Of a DNA stretch of 64,000 bases, positions 24,660 through 33,332 are shown in pieces (positions within the stretch are counted from its first letter, which is position 1; the number at the start of each line of letters is the position of its first letter). This DNA comes from Mesorhizobium sp. (GTDB taxonomy: Bacteria; Pseudomonadota; Alphaproteobacteria; Rhizobiales; Rhizobiaceae). The DNA is taken from NCBI RefSeq assembly GCF_004963255.1, contig NZ_SUGA01000029.1, forward strand, positions 1-64,000. The letters run 5' to 3'. The notes under the pieces are model-generated. The model made no database searches, was not told the origin of the DNA, and saw only the letters and a list, made by a program, of their open reading frames with translations. The translations under genes and the position numbers were made by a program.

Positions 24660-25946
24660 ATGCTGAAGCTGCATGAAAAATCCGGCGAAGACACGATTGT
24701 GCTGATGGCCGATATCGGCCGTCGCGCCCGCGCCGCCGCCCGACCGTTGGCCGTTGCTTCCACCAAGTCCAAGAATGCCGCGCTCGTCGCCATGGCCGAA
24801 GCCATCCTGCGCAACGAGCAGGCGATCCTCGATGCCAACGCCATCGACATGTCGAATGGCGAGGAGGCCGGTTTGTCGGGCTCCTTCATGGACCGGCTGA
24901 AGCTTGACACCTCGCGCATCAAGGCGATGGCTGACGGCATTCGCGAGATCGCCGCGCTCAAGGACCCGGTCGGCGACGTAATCGCCGAGTGGGACCGGCC
25001 GAACGGGCTGCATATCGAGCGCGTGCGCACGCCGCTCGGCGTCATCGGCGTCATCTATGAGAGCCGGCCGAATGTGACGGCGGATGCCGGCGCGCTCTGC
25101 CTCAAGGCCGGCAATCCGGTGATCCTGCGCGGTGGGTCCGACTCGCTCAATTCGTCGGCTGCCATCCATGCCTGCATGGTGGAAGGGCTGAAGGTCGCCG
25201 GCTTGCCGCAGGATGCCATCCAGCTGGTGCCGACCACCGATCGCGCCGCCGTCGGCGAGATGCTGAAAGGACTTTCCGGCAATCTCGACGTCATCATCCC
25301 GCGCGGCGGCAAAAGCCTGGTAGGGCGCGTGCAGACCGAGGCGCGGGTGCCGGTCTTCGCGCATCTCGAAGGCATCTGCCATCTCTATATCGACCGTTCG
25401 GCCGATCTCGACATGGCGGTCAAGATCGCGGTCAACGCCAAGATGCGGCGCACGGGCGTCTGCGGCGCGGCCGAGACGCTTCTGGTCGACCGCGCGGTAG
25501 CCGCCACGCATCTGGTGCCGATCCTCCAAGCGCTGCGCGCCGCCGGCTGCGAGATCCATGCCGACCAAGAGGTGCTGCGGGCTTTTTCCGAAGCCAGCCC
25601 AGCAACTGACGCCGACTGGGTGACGGAATATCTCGATGCCATCATCGCGGTGAAGCTGGTCGACGGCGTCGGCGAGGCGATCGAGCATATCGAGACCTTC
25701 TCCTCGCACCACACCGAGGCGATCATCGCCGAGGACGCGCAGGCTGTGGAACGCTTCTTCAACGAGATCGACTCGGCGATCCTGTTGCACAATGCCTCGA
25801 CACAGTTTGCCGATGGCGGCGAGTTCGGCATGGGCGCCGAGATCGGCATCGCCACCGGCAAGATGCACGCGCGCGGACCGGTCGGCGTCGAGCAGCTCAC
25901 CTCGTTCAAATACCGCGTGCGCGGATCGGGACAGGTGAGGCCTTGA
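24660..25946 (+). CDS. proA: Glutamate-5-semialdehyde dehydrogenase
   Basis: Second step of proline synthesis: NADPH-dependent reduction of glutamyl 5-phosphate. It is an aldehyde dehydrogenase superfamily member with GVIGVIYESRPNVT, LRGGSDSLNSS, and the catalytic cysteine in MRRTGVCGAAETLLV. The 428-residue length is normal. It lies 31 bases after proB, as expected for proBA. Confidence 0.97.
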   Translation: MLKLHEKSGEDTIVLMADIGRRARAAARPLAVASTKSKNAALVAMAEAILRNEQAILDANAIDMSNGEEAGLSGSFMDRLKLDTSRIKAMADGIREIAALKDPVGDVIAEWDRPNGLHIERVRTPLGVIGVIYESRPNVTADAGALCLKAGNPVILRGGSDSLNSSAAIHACMVEGLKVAGLPQDAIQLVPTTDRAAVGEMLKGLSGNLDVIIPRGGKSLVGRVQTEARVPVFAHLEGICHLYIDRSADLDMAVKIAVNAKMRRTGVCGAAETLLVDRAVAATHLVPILQALRAAGCEIHADQEVLRAFSEASPATDADWVTEYLDAIIAVKLVDGVGEAIEHIETFSSHHTEAIIAEDAQAVERFFNEIDSAILLHNASTQFADGGEFGMGAEIGIATGKMHARGPVGVEQLTSFKYRVRGSGQVRP

Positions 25947-25985
25947 CCTTTTTCGCCCGGCAGGCCTGAGGGGAGGCCAAGGCGA

Positions 25986-26618
25986 ATGCTTTCGCAAGCC
26001 GAGCAGCCTGTCCCTGCCCGCTATCTTCGCATGCCCCACGCCGCCAGGGGCCTGACGGTCGGCCTGTTCGGCGGATCGTTCAATCCGCCGCATGCCGGCC
26101 ATGCGCTGGTCGCCGAGATCGCGCTGAGAAGGCTGGCGCTCGATCAGCTGTGGTGGATGGTGACGCCCGGCAACCCGCTGAAAAGCGCGCGGGAACTTGC
26201 GCCGCTCGCCGAGCGCATCGAGCTCTCCGAAAAAATCGCCAGGAATCCCAGGATCAAGGTCACCGCCTTCGAGGCATCGCAGCATGTGCGCTATACCGCC
26301 GACACGCTGGCCCTGGTCAAGGCGCGCAATCCGGGTGTCGATTTCGTCTGGATCATGGGCGCGGACAGTTTGCGCGACTTCCACCGCTGGCAGCGCTGGC
26401 GCGAGATCGTGCTGACCTTCCCGATCGCGGTCATCGATCGCCCGGGCGCGACGCTCTCCTTCCTGTCGTCGGTCGTCGCCAAGACCTTCGACTACGCCCG
26501 CATCGACGAGGGCGACGCGCCGCTGCTCGCCCGCATGCCGGCGCCGGCCTGGACCTTCATCCACGGCCCGCGCTCGTCGCTGTCGTCCACCGCGATCCGC
26601 AAGGCCGCGAAGGGCTGA
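25986..26618 (+). CDS. nadD: Nicotinate-mononucleotide adenylyltransferase
   Basis: NAD biosynthesis: transfers AMP from ATP to nicotinate mononucleotide. It shows the nucleotidyltransferase motif GLFGGSFNPPHAGH near residue 26 and the C-terminal SSTAIRK. At 210 residues it has normal length. The first 20 residues are poorly conserved in this family, so the start is less sure. In related genomes rsfS usually follows directly; here an MFS gene and an mscS gene intervene. Confidence 0.95.
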   Translation: MLSQAEQPVPARYLRMPHAARGLTVGLFGGSFNPPHAGHALVAEIALRRLALDQLWWMVTPGNPLKSARELAPLAERIELSEKIARNPRIKVTAFEASQHVRYTADTLALVKARNPGVDFVWIMGADSLRDFHRWQRWREIVLTFPIAVIDRPGATLSFLSSVVAKTFDYARIDEGDAPLLARMPAPAWTFIHGPRSSLSSTAIRKAAKG

Positions 26619-26623
26619 GCGCC

Positions 26624-26648
26624 CTCCTTCCCCACAAGGGGGGAAGGG
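26624..26648. repeat. Short palindromic intergenic repeat (core of a rhizobial-type element)
   Basis: CTTCCCC-ACAAGG-GGGGAAG forms a hairpin just after the nadD stop. Its CCCCACAAGGGG core also occurs in both arms of the larger palindromic element at 42176-42339, so the two probably belong to one repeat family. Confidence 0.5.
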
Positions 26649-26710
26649 AAGGCGTGCGATGTCGCTTTTGCGGCGGCCTTTTGCTTCCCGGTAAGCGATG
26701 CTGACAGACC

Positions 26711-27997
26711 ATGCTGGAGAAGAACCCCACCAAGACCGACGCCGTCCGCGCCGAACAACCGGCGCCGCTGATCGCCATTGCCAGCGTCATCGTGTCGATG
26801 GCGCTGATCGCGATCGGCAATGGGCTGATGTTCGCCTATATCCCGGTGCGGCTCGGCGCCGACGGGTTCGACCCGACCTGGGCCGGGCTGATCGTCACCG
26901 GGCTTTCGGCCGGCGGGCTGGCCGGCTGCATCCTGACCGGGCCGCTGGTGCGACGCGTCGGGCACGCCCGCGCCTTCATGGTGCTTTCGGCGCTGATCGC
27001 GCTTTCCAACGCGGCGATCGGCGCCGGGCCGATCCCGCTTTTGTGGATCGCCGCGCGGGCGCTTTACGGCTTCGCCATCTGCGGACTGTTCATCGTCGCG
27101 CAGAGTTGGCTGAACGATGCGTTGCCGAATTCGATCCGCGGCCGGGTGATGGCGGTGTTCTATGTCGCCTATATTGCCGGGCTGGGCGTGGGTTACGCGA
27201 CGCTCGCCCTGGTCGACATCCACTCGGCGGCCGCGTCGCTGATCGGCATCACCTTCACCGCGCTTTCCATCCTGCCGGTCGGCATGACCAGGCTTGCCCA
27301 GCCGCCGGCGCCGCAGGCGGCGTCGGTCGCGCTACGCCGCGCCTGGCGGATCTCGCCGGTCGGCGTCGCCGGCATGCTCGCGGTCGGCGGCCTGTCGATG
27401 ATCGTTTCCGGCTTCGCGCCGATCCACGCCACCGCCAAGGGCTACAGCCAGGCCGATGTGGCGCTGCTGTTGTCGGCCATGCCGGTCGGCACGCTGATCC
27501 TGCAGATTCCGCTCGGCTGGATTTCGGACCGCACCGACCGGCGCTACGTGCTGGCCGGGGCGGCGGCGCTGGCGGTCGTCGCCAGCACCTTGGCCATCGT
27601 CTTCGACGGCGGTGCGCTGATGGCGCTGGTGGTGATCTATCTGATCTGGGATGGGGCGTCGGAATCGATCTACGCGCTGTCCAGCGCGCATGCCGCCGAC
27701 CGCGCCGCCAAGGACGAGCTTCTGGCGCTGTCGAGCTCGATGCTGTTTGCCTGGTCGCTGGCCGGCTTCATCGTGCCCGGCATCGTGACGGCGCTTTCCG
27801 CCGTTTTCGGCACCGCCACCTTCATCTATGTCGGCATCGTCATCGCCTCGGCCTTCTGCCTGTTCGTGCTGTGGCGCGTGACGGCGGGGCGGCCGACACC
27901 CGCAGCCACAAGCGGCAGCTTCGCGCCGATGTCGGCGCAGACGCCGCTGCCGGTGGAGCTCGCCTTCGCGCCGGACGAGACGGCAGCCAAGCACTGA
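26711..27997 (+). CDS. MFS transporter
   Basis: A 428-residue major facilitator with about 12 membrane helices. The loop motif after helix 2 (GPLVRRVGHARAF) and GWISDRTDRRYV in the second half match MFS signature A. Overall it resembles the YcaD-like branch. The substrate is unknown. It is convergent with the mscS gene, 20 bases away. Confidence 0.88.
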   Translation: MLEKNPTKTDAVRAEQPAPLIAIASVIVSMALIAIGNGLMFAYIPVRLGADGFDPTWAGLIVTGLSAGGLAGCILTGPLVRRVGHARAFMVLSALIALSNAAIGAGPIPLLWIAARALYGFAICGLFIVAQSWLNDALPNSIRGRVMAVFYVAYIAGLGVGYATLALVDIHSAAASLIGITFTALSILPVGMTRLAQPPAPQAASVALRRAWRISPVGVAGMLAVGGLSMIVSGFAPIHATAKGYSQADVALLLSAMPVGTLILQIPLGWISDRTDRRYVLAGAAALAVVASTLAIVFDGGALMALVVIYLIWDGASESIYALSSAHAADRAAKDELLALSSSMLFAWSLAGFIVPGIVTALSAVFGTATFIYVGIVIASAFCLFVLWRVTAGRPTPAATSGSFAPMSAQTPLPVELAFAPDETAAKH

Positions 27998-28017
27998 TCG
28001 AGGATGGACCGATCGGG

Positions 28018-28869
28018 CTACTGCTTGCGCGCTTCCGGCGCCGGGACTTCCGGCGGCGGCAGCGGGATCGAGATGCCTTCGCTGTCGAAGGCCTGCTTGG
28101 CGCGCTTGGTCATGTCGATCTGGGTCGAGAAATAGTCGGCGGCCGATGTCCAGTAGCGCAAGGTAAGCGAAACCGTCGCGTCGCCGACACTGGCGATGAA
28201 GGCGATCGGAGGTGGTTCGCGCCGGATGCGCCTTTCGGCGCCGGCGATGGCAAGCAGCGTCTTCTGCCCGCGGTCGATATCGTTCCAGGAGCCGATGCTC
28301 AAGGTCACGTCGGTGCGGCGCACGCCGTTGCGGGTGAAGTTGCGCACCGGCTGGTTCCACAGCGTCGAGTTGGGCGCCAGTATGTAGACGCCTTCGGCGG
28401 TGCGCAGCTTGGTGGCAAAGAGGCCGATCTCCTCGACGGTGCCCGCGATCGCGCCGACCTCGACATTCTCGCCGATGCGGAAGGGCCTCAGTGCCAGAAG
28501 CATGATGCCGGCGGCGATGTTCTGCAGCGTGCCCTGCAATGCCAGTCCGATGGCCAGGCCAGCGGCGCCGATCGCGGCGATGATGGAGGCCGTCTGCACG
28601 CCGAACTGACCAAGCACCATGATGACGACGAGGATCAGGATGGCGTAGCGCACGACCTGCGAGAAGAAATGCCGCAAGGTCTCGTCGAAGCCGTGGATAT
28701 GGCCGAGGCCGGCATAGATCGAGCGTTCGGCAAGCCCGGCGACCAGATAACCGACAACCAAAAGGATCACGGCGCCGATGGCCGAGAAGGAATAGGAAAC
28801 GATCAGGGTGCTGAGCTGTGCGAGCCCGGCCTGGATGGTGATGAGGGCGCTCTGTGGGTCGGTGGGCAT
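28018..28869 (-). CDS. Small-conductance mechanosensitive channel (MscS family)
   Basis: Membrane channel that releases solutes on hypo-osmotic shock. Three membrane helices are followed by the pore helix pattern AAIGAAGLAIGLALQGTLQNIAAG and the beta domain start RPFRIGENVEVG, both typical of MscS. At 283 residues it is the short, MscS-like type. The ATG at 28869 (MPTDPQSA) is chosen because the upstream 36 residues look non-coding. Confidence 0.9.
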   Translation of the reverse strand: MPTDPQSALITIQAGLAQLSTLIVSYSFSAIGAVILLVVGYLVAGLAERSIYAGLGHIHGFDETLRHFFSQVVRYAILILVVIMVLGQFGVQTASIIAAIGAAGLAIGLALQGTLQNIAAGIMLLALRPFRIGENVEVGAIAGTVEEIGLFATKLRTAEGVYILAPNSTLWNQPVRNFTRNGVRRTDVTLSIGSWNDIDRGQKTLLAIAGAERRIRREPPPIAFIASVGDATVSLTLRYWTSAADYFSTQIDMTKRAKQAFDSEGISIPLPPPEVPAPEARKQ

Positions 28870-29112
28870 GGCGGGGATTCCGTTGGTCGGTGCGCCGATA
28901 ACCCATGCGTCCGGGATCAGTTCCCGCTTTTCAGACACTGCTAAAACAGCGATCCGGATCAGGCGCGGCCCAGGCAAAAGAGGCCGTCGTCTTGAAACTG
29001 CAATGGAACTCTGCCTATCTAAGTGGTGTCACCTGATTTGCAGGGTGATTTGGTTGTTCTTGTTGGGAAAGGAAACACACTGAGAACAGCACTGCGGAAG
29101 AAGGCTGATATC

Positions 29113-29490
29113 ATGCCTTCGCCGGCCGGGATCAGCGGCAACGCCGCCGCGAGCCTCGCCATCGACACAGTCCTTGCCAGTCTGGAAGACTCCAAGGCCG
29201 AAAACATCGTCTCAATCGACATCCAGGGAAAATCGAGCCTCGGCGACTATATGGTCATCGCCTCGGGCCGATCGCACCGTCATGTCTCGGCTGTCGCCGA
29301 TCATCTCCTCAAGGCGCTGAAAGATGCCGGTCTCGGCAATGCGCGCGTCGAGGGGCTGGCCAGCGCCGACTGGGTCCTGATCGATTCGGGCGACATCATC
29401 GTCCATGTCTTCCGCCCCGAAGTCCGCGAATTCTACAATCTCGAAAAGATGTGGCAGGCGCCGGACCTCGAGGAAGAGACCTTGCACTGA
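29113..29490 (+). CDS. rsfS: Ribosomal silencing factor RsfS
   Basis: Binds L14 on the 50S subunit and blocks subunit joining in starvation (former Iojap family). The 125-residue sequence contains DSKAENIVSIDIQGKSS, GDYMVIASGRSHRHVSA and WVLIDSGDIIVHVFRPEVRE, all diagnostic. The frame is open to 29023, but the ATG at 29113 gives the usual N-terminus. It is followed by rlmH, the standard order. Confidence 0.95.
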   Translation: MPSPAGISGNAAASLAIDTVLASLEDSKAENIVSIDIQGKSSLGDYMVIASGRSHRHVSAVADHLLKALKDAGLGNARVEGLASADWVLIDSGDIIVHVFRPEVREFYNLEKMWQAPDLEEETLH

Positions 29491-29551
29491 GCCTTGATCC
29501 GCGTGCCGTGAACCTTCACGGTATGCGCTAGACAAGCTCGCCGGGGCGAGG

Positions 29552-30034
29552 ATGAAGACCACCATTCATGCCGTGGGCCGGATGAAGACCGGCCCCGAGA
29601 GAGAACTCGCCGACCGCTATTTCGAGCGCTTCGCCAAGAGCGGGCCCGCGGTCGGGCTGGAGTTTGCCGGCATCGTCGAGATCCCCGAAAGCCGCGGACA
29701 GAGCGCCGACGAGCGCCGCCGCGAGGAAGCCCAGAAGCTGCAGGCCCAGTTGCAGGCTGGCACCGTTCTCATCCTGCTCGACGAACGCGGCAAATCGCTT
29801 TCGTCGGAAGACCTGGCCGCGCGTATCGGCCAGTTGCGCGACGCCGGTCGCAAGGCGCTGGTCGTCGCCATCGGCGGCGCCGACGGCCATGACAAATCCT
29901 TACGCGAGCAGGCCGACCTTGTGCTGTCGTTCGGAGCGCTGACCTGGCCGCACCAGCTGGTGCGCGTCATGCTGGGCGAGCAGCTCTACCGGGTTGCCAC
30001 GATCCTGGCGGGTCATCCCTATCACCGGTCGTAA
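29552..30034 (+). CDS. rlmH: 23S rRNA (pseudouridine1915-N3)-methyltransferase RlmH
   Basis: SPOUT-fold methyltransferase acting on helix 69 of 23S rRNA in assembled ribosomes. Motifs include LLDERGKSLSSEDLA, VVAIGGADGHD (SAM-binding knot) and the C-terminal LVRVMLGEQLYRVATILAGHPYHR. The 160-residue length is normal. It follows rsfS by 61 bases. Confidence 0.95.
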   Translation: MKTTIHAVGRMKTGPERELADRYFERFAKSGPAVGLEFAGIVEIPESRGQSADERRREEAQKLQAQLQAGTVLILLDERGKSLSSEDLAARIGQLRDAGRKALVVAIGGADGHDKSLREQADLVLSFGALTWPHQLVRVMLGEQLYRVATILAGHPYHRS

Positions 30035-30094
30035 CTGGCGGTGGCAATATCTGCGGCATTTTCGTATTTTCAACGAACATAGTGGGATTGGGTC

Positions 30095-30286
30095 ATGGCC
30101 GCAGATAAAAGCATTCATGTCCGCGCCAGCGAGCGTTCCCTGGTTCGTCGCGATTTGCAGGGCAGCAACGAAGTGTGGGACCGGCTGAAGAGCGAGCTTG
30201 AGCCGGGTCTGAGAGCTGACGAGAGCGAATTCCAGGCCGTATCGGCGCAGGATGTTATTCGACGCAGTCAAGGCCGAAGCCTCTAG
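30095..30286 (+). CDS. Small hypothetical protein, 63 residues
   Basis: Not recognised. Highly charged and probably helical (SERSLVRRDLQGSNEVWDRL), with no membrane segment. A GGGATT sequence lies before the ATG. It sits between rlmH and the envC-like gene on the same strand. It may be a small regulatory or antitoxin-like protein, or not a gene. Confidence 0.35.
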   Translation: MAADKSIHVRASERSLVRRDLQGSNEVWDRLKSELEPGLRADESEFQAVSAQDVIRRSQGRSL

Positions 30287-30397
30287 AAGACGTAGCTATC
30301 CGGATTTCCGCCTCAATAACTCGACATTACGATCACAATAGCGCTTCCAACATGGTTGATGGTTCGTTAACGAAGCGGCGGATAGGTTAGAGGCCTG

Positions 30398-31732
30398 ATG
30401 TCTGAAGGCTGGTACCCGATCACGCGCACCTGGCGCAGCCGTTGCGGCTTGACCCTTGTCGCCGCCGTGGTCGTGCTCGGGCCGGTCCGGGCGGCCGGGA
30501 ACACGCTGGACGCGGCGCCGGATCCCGATCAGAGCCGGGCCGAATACGAGCAGGTCTCCAAGGAGATCACGCTGTCATCGGAGCGGCTGGCCAAGCTTGC
30601 CGCCGACATCGCTTCGGTGCGCAAGGATTATGCCTCGATCACCGCGGCGCTGATCCAGTCGGCGATGACCGAGCAGAAGCTCGGCCAGGACATCGAGGAT
30701 ATCGGCGCCAAGCTCGAAGGGCTGAAGGACGAGGAGCAGAAGCTGCGCGCCTCGCTTGCGGCGCGGCGCGACGTGCTGGCCGAGGTGCTCGGCGCACTGC
30801 AGCGCATGGGGCTCAATCCGCCGCCGGCAATCCTGGTCAAGCCGGAGGACGCGCTGTCGTCGGTGCGCAGCGCCATCCTGCTCGGCGCCGTGGTGCCGGA
30901 ACTGCGACAGCAGACCGAACGGCTGATGGCCGATCTCAAGGAGCAGACAAGGGTAACGGCCTCGATCGAGGCGGAACGGGCGCGACTCTCCGCCGCCGTC
31001 ACGGACCAGACGGCGGAGAAGAAGCGGCTCACCATGCTGCTCGAGGCCAAGAAGAAGCTGCAGGCCGATACCCAGACCGCGATGGCGGCCGAGCAACGGC
31101 ACTCGCAGGAGCTGGCGGCGAAGGCGAGCAGCCTCAAGGACCTGATCGCCTCGCTCGAAGCCGACAAGGCGCGCAAGGCGCAGGACCAGGCCAAGGCGGG
31201 CGAGCGGAAATCGACCGACAGCGACACGACGGCCTCGACGACCGAGCTTGCCGCGTTGCCGGTGCCGGAGGCCAACCGCCTCACGGGGTCGGCGCCGTTT
31301 TCGGCCTTGCAAGGCCAGATCGCGCTGCCGGTCATCGGCAAGATCAAGCGGCGTTTCGGCACCGACGACGGCAATGGCGCGGCGATGCAGGGCGACATGG
31401 TTGCGACACAATCGGGGGCCATCGTCACCGCACCGGCGGATGGAAACGTGCTTTATGCGGGGCCGTTTCGCTCCTATGGTCAACTCTTGATCCTCAATGC
31501 GGGCGATGGGTATCATGTCGTCCTGGCGGGGATGAGCAGAATCAGCGTCGCGACCGGACAGTCGGTGCTCGCGGGAGAGCCGATCGGCGCGATGGGAGAG
31601 GCCCGGGTGGCAAGCACCTCGGCCTCGCGGAATGAAAATTCGGCGTCGGAACTCTATGTCGAGTTCCGCAAGGATGGAAAACCCGTCGATCCAGCCCCAT
31701 GGTGGGCGGATCGATTCTCTGGAAGGACGTGA
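30398..31732 (+). CDS. EnvC-like murein hydrolase activator (M23 domain)
   Basis: Periplasmic protein expected to activate cell-wall amidases at division. An N-terminal signal anchor (about residues 15-35) is followed by long coiled coils (about 45-260). A C-terminal LytM/M23 domain (about 300-440) contains ATQSGAIVTAPADGNVLYAGPF. The zinc-ligand histidine pattern of active M23 peptidases is not clear, which fits a non-catalytic activator. The 444-residue length is typical. It is followed by ctpA with a single-base gap; coupled expression is usual in this group. Confidence 0.88.
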   Translation: MSEGWYPITRTWRSRCGLTLVAAVVVLGPVRAAGNTLDAAPDPDQSRAEYEQVSKEITLSSERLAKLAADIASVRKDYASITAALIQSAMTEQKLGQDIEDIGAKLEGLKDEEQKLRASLAARRDVLAEVLGALQRMGLNPPPAILVKPEDALSSVRSAILLGAVVPELRQQTERLMADLKEQTRVTASIEAERARLSAAVTDQTAEKKRLTMLLEAKKKLQADTQTAMAAEQRHSQELAAKASSLKDLIASLEADKARKAQDQAKAGERKSTDSDTTASTTELAALPVPEANRLTGSAPFSALQGQIALPVIGKIKRRFGTDDGNGAAMQGDMVATQSGAIVTAPADGNVLYAGPFRSYGQLLILNAGDGYHVVLAGMSRISVATGQSVLAGEPIGAMGEARVASTSASRNENSASELYVEFRKDGKPVDPAPWWADRFSGRT

Positions 31733-31733
31733 A

Positions 31734-33065
31734 ATGATGCGGAAACTGTCGCTTCTGTTTGCCGGCGCGCTGATGGGCGCATCGGCAATGAGCCTGGTCT
31801 ATGGCGCACCGGGCTCGGCGGCGAACGCTGCGGGTTCGGAAACCTACAAGCAGCTGGCGATCTTCGGCGACATCTTCGAGCGTGTGCGCGCGAATTATGT
31901 GACGCCGCCGGACGACAAGTCGCTGGTCGAAAACGCCATCAACGGCATGCTGGCCTCGCTTGATCCGCACTCCTCCTACATGAATGCCGAGCAGGCGCAG
32001 GACATGCGCGTGCAGACCAAGGGCGAGTTCGGCGGCCTCGGCATCGAGGTCACCATGGAAAACGACCTCGTCAAGGTGATCACGCCGATCGACGACACGC
32101 CGGCCGCCAAGGCGGGCGTGCTTGCCGGCGACTACATCGCCAAGATCGACGGCGAGGAGGTTCGTGGCCTCACCCTCAACGACGCGGTCGAGAAGATGCG
32201 CGGCCCGGTCAACACGCCGATCAAGCTCACCATCCTGCGCCAGGGCGCCGACAAGCCGATCGAGCTGACGGTGGTGCGCGACATCATCAAGGTCAAGGCG
32301 GTGAAGTACCGGGTCGAGAATGACATCGGCTACATGAAGATCACCTCCTTCACCGAGAAGACCTATGACGATCTCGAGAACGCCATCGAGAACATCAAGA
32401 AGCAGGTGCCGAACGACAAGCTGAAGGGCTATGTGCTCGACCTGCGCCTCAATCCGGGCGGCCTGCTCGACCAGGCGGTCAGCGTGTCGGATGCCTTCCT
32501 CAAGCGCGGCGAGATCGTTTCGACGCGCGGCCGCGATCCGAAGGACGTCACCCGCTTCGACGCCAAGCCGAAGCAGGTCGACGACATCAACGGCAAGCCG
32601 ATGATCGTGCTGGTCAATGGCGGTTCGGCGAGCGCCTCGGAAATCGTCGCCGGCGCGCTGCAGGATCTGCGCCGCGTCACGGTGGTCGGCACGCAGTCCT
32701 TCGGCAAGGGCTCGGTGCAGACCATCATACCGCTCGGCGAGAATGGCGCGCTCAGGCTGACGACCGCGCTCTATTACACGCCGTCGGGCAAGTCGATCCA
32801 GGGCAAGGGCATCACGCCAGACATCAAGGTCGACCAGCCGCTGCCACCCGACCTGCAGGGCCGTGACCTGACCCGCGGCGAATCCGACCTCAAGGGCCAC
32901 ATCAAGGGTGCCGACGAGAGCTCGACCGGTTCTGGCTCGGCCGCCTATGTGCCGCCGGATCCGAAGGATGATCTGCAGCTGATCTATGCCGAGCAGCTGC
33001 TGCGCGGTGAGAAGACCGACCCGGCCTTCCCGCCGAACCCGGACAAGGCCGTGCTGAACCAGTAA
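31734..33065 (+). CDS. ctpA: Carboxy-terminal processing protease (S41 family)
   Basis: Periplasmic serine protease of 443 residues. A signal peptide (MMRKLSLLFAGALMGASA) precedes the N-terminal helical region, a PDZ domain (about residues 90-175, EFGGLGIEV, LAGDYIAKIDG) and the S41 core. The catalytic serine lies in NGGSASASEI near residue 300, and the lysine in TQSFGKGSVQT near residue 323. Two adjacent ATGs (31734, 31737) are possible starts. It lies directly after the envC-like gene. Confidence 0.95.
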   Translation: MMRKLSLLFAGALMGASAMSLVYGAPGSAANAAGSETYKQLAIFGDIFERVRANYVTPPDDKSLVENAINGMLASLDPHSSYMNAEQAQDMRVQTKGEFGGLGIEVTMENDLVKVITPIDDTPAAKAGVLAGDYIAKIDGEEVRGLTLNDAVEKMRGPVNTPIKLTILRQGADKPIELTVVRDIIKVKAVKYRVENDIGYMKITSFTEKTYDDLENAIENIKKQVPNDKLKGYVLDLRLNPGGLLDQAVSVSDAFLKRGEIVSTRGRDPKDVTRFDAKPKQVDDINGKPMIVLVNGGSASASEIVAGALQDLRRVTVVGTQSFGKGSVQTIIPLGENGALRLTTALYYTPSGKSIQGKGITPDIKVDQPLPPDLQGRDLTRGESDLKGHIKGADESSTGSGSAAYVPPDPKDDLQLIYAEQLLRGEKTDPAFPPNPDKAVLNQ

Positions 33066-33332
33066 GGCCGTCACGGCCGGGGCAAGGCTCTGGCCGGCTG
33101 AGCGAAGCAATGCGATGCTGCCGGGACCGCGAGGTTCCGGCAGTTTGATTCGGGGACCGCGGCTAGAGCAATTCGAGGAAAAGTGTGAGCGGTTTTCCGT
33201 CCGGAATTGCGTAAAAACAAAGAGTTAGGCGCCACGCGTCTGGGGTATCGCGCCAGCGATTGTGAAGTTCACGCGAGATGTCACGAGAACGTGACATTCA
33301 TTCCAAGTGGGCGTGCTTCCGGGGAACATAAC

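Noticed and set aside
24402..26564. A 720-codon minus-strand open frame
   Set aside because: Antisense to proB, proA and nadD, which are unmistakable; typical GC shadow.
26698..28944. A 748-codon plus-strand open frame across the MFS and mscS genes
   Set aside because: It shadows the real MFS gene in another frame and then runs antisense to mscS; composition is Arg/Asp-rich and domain-free.
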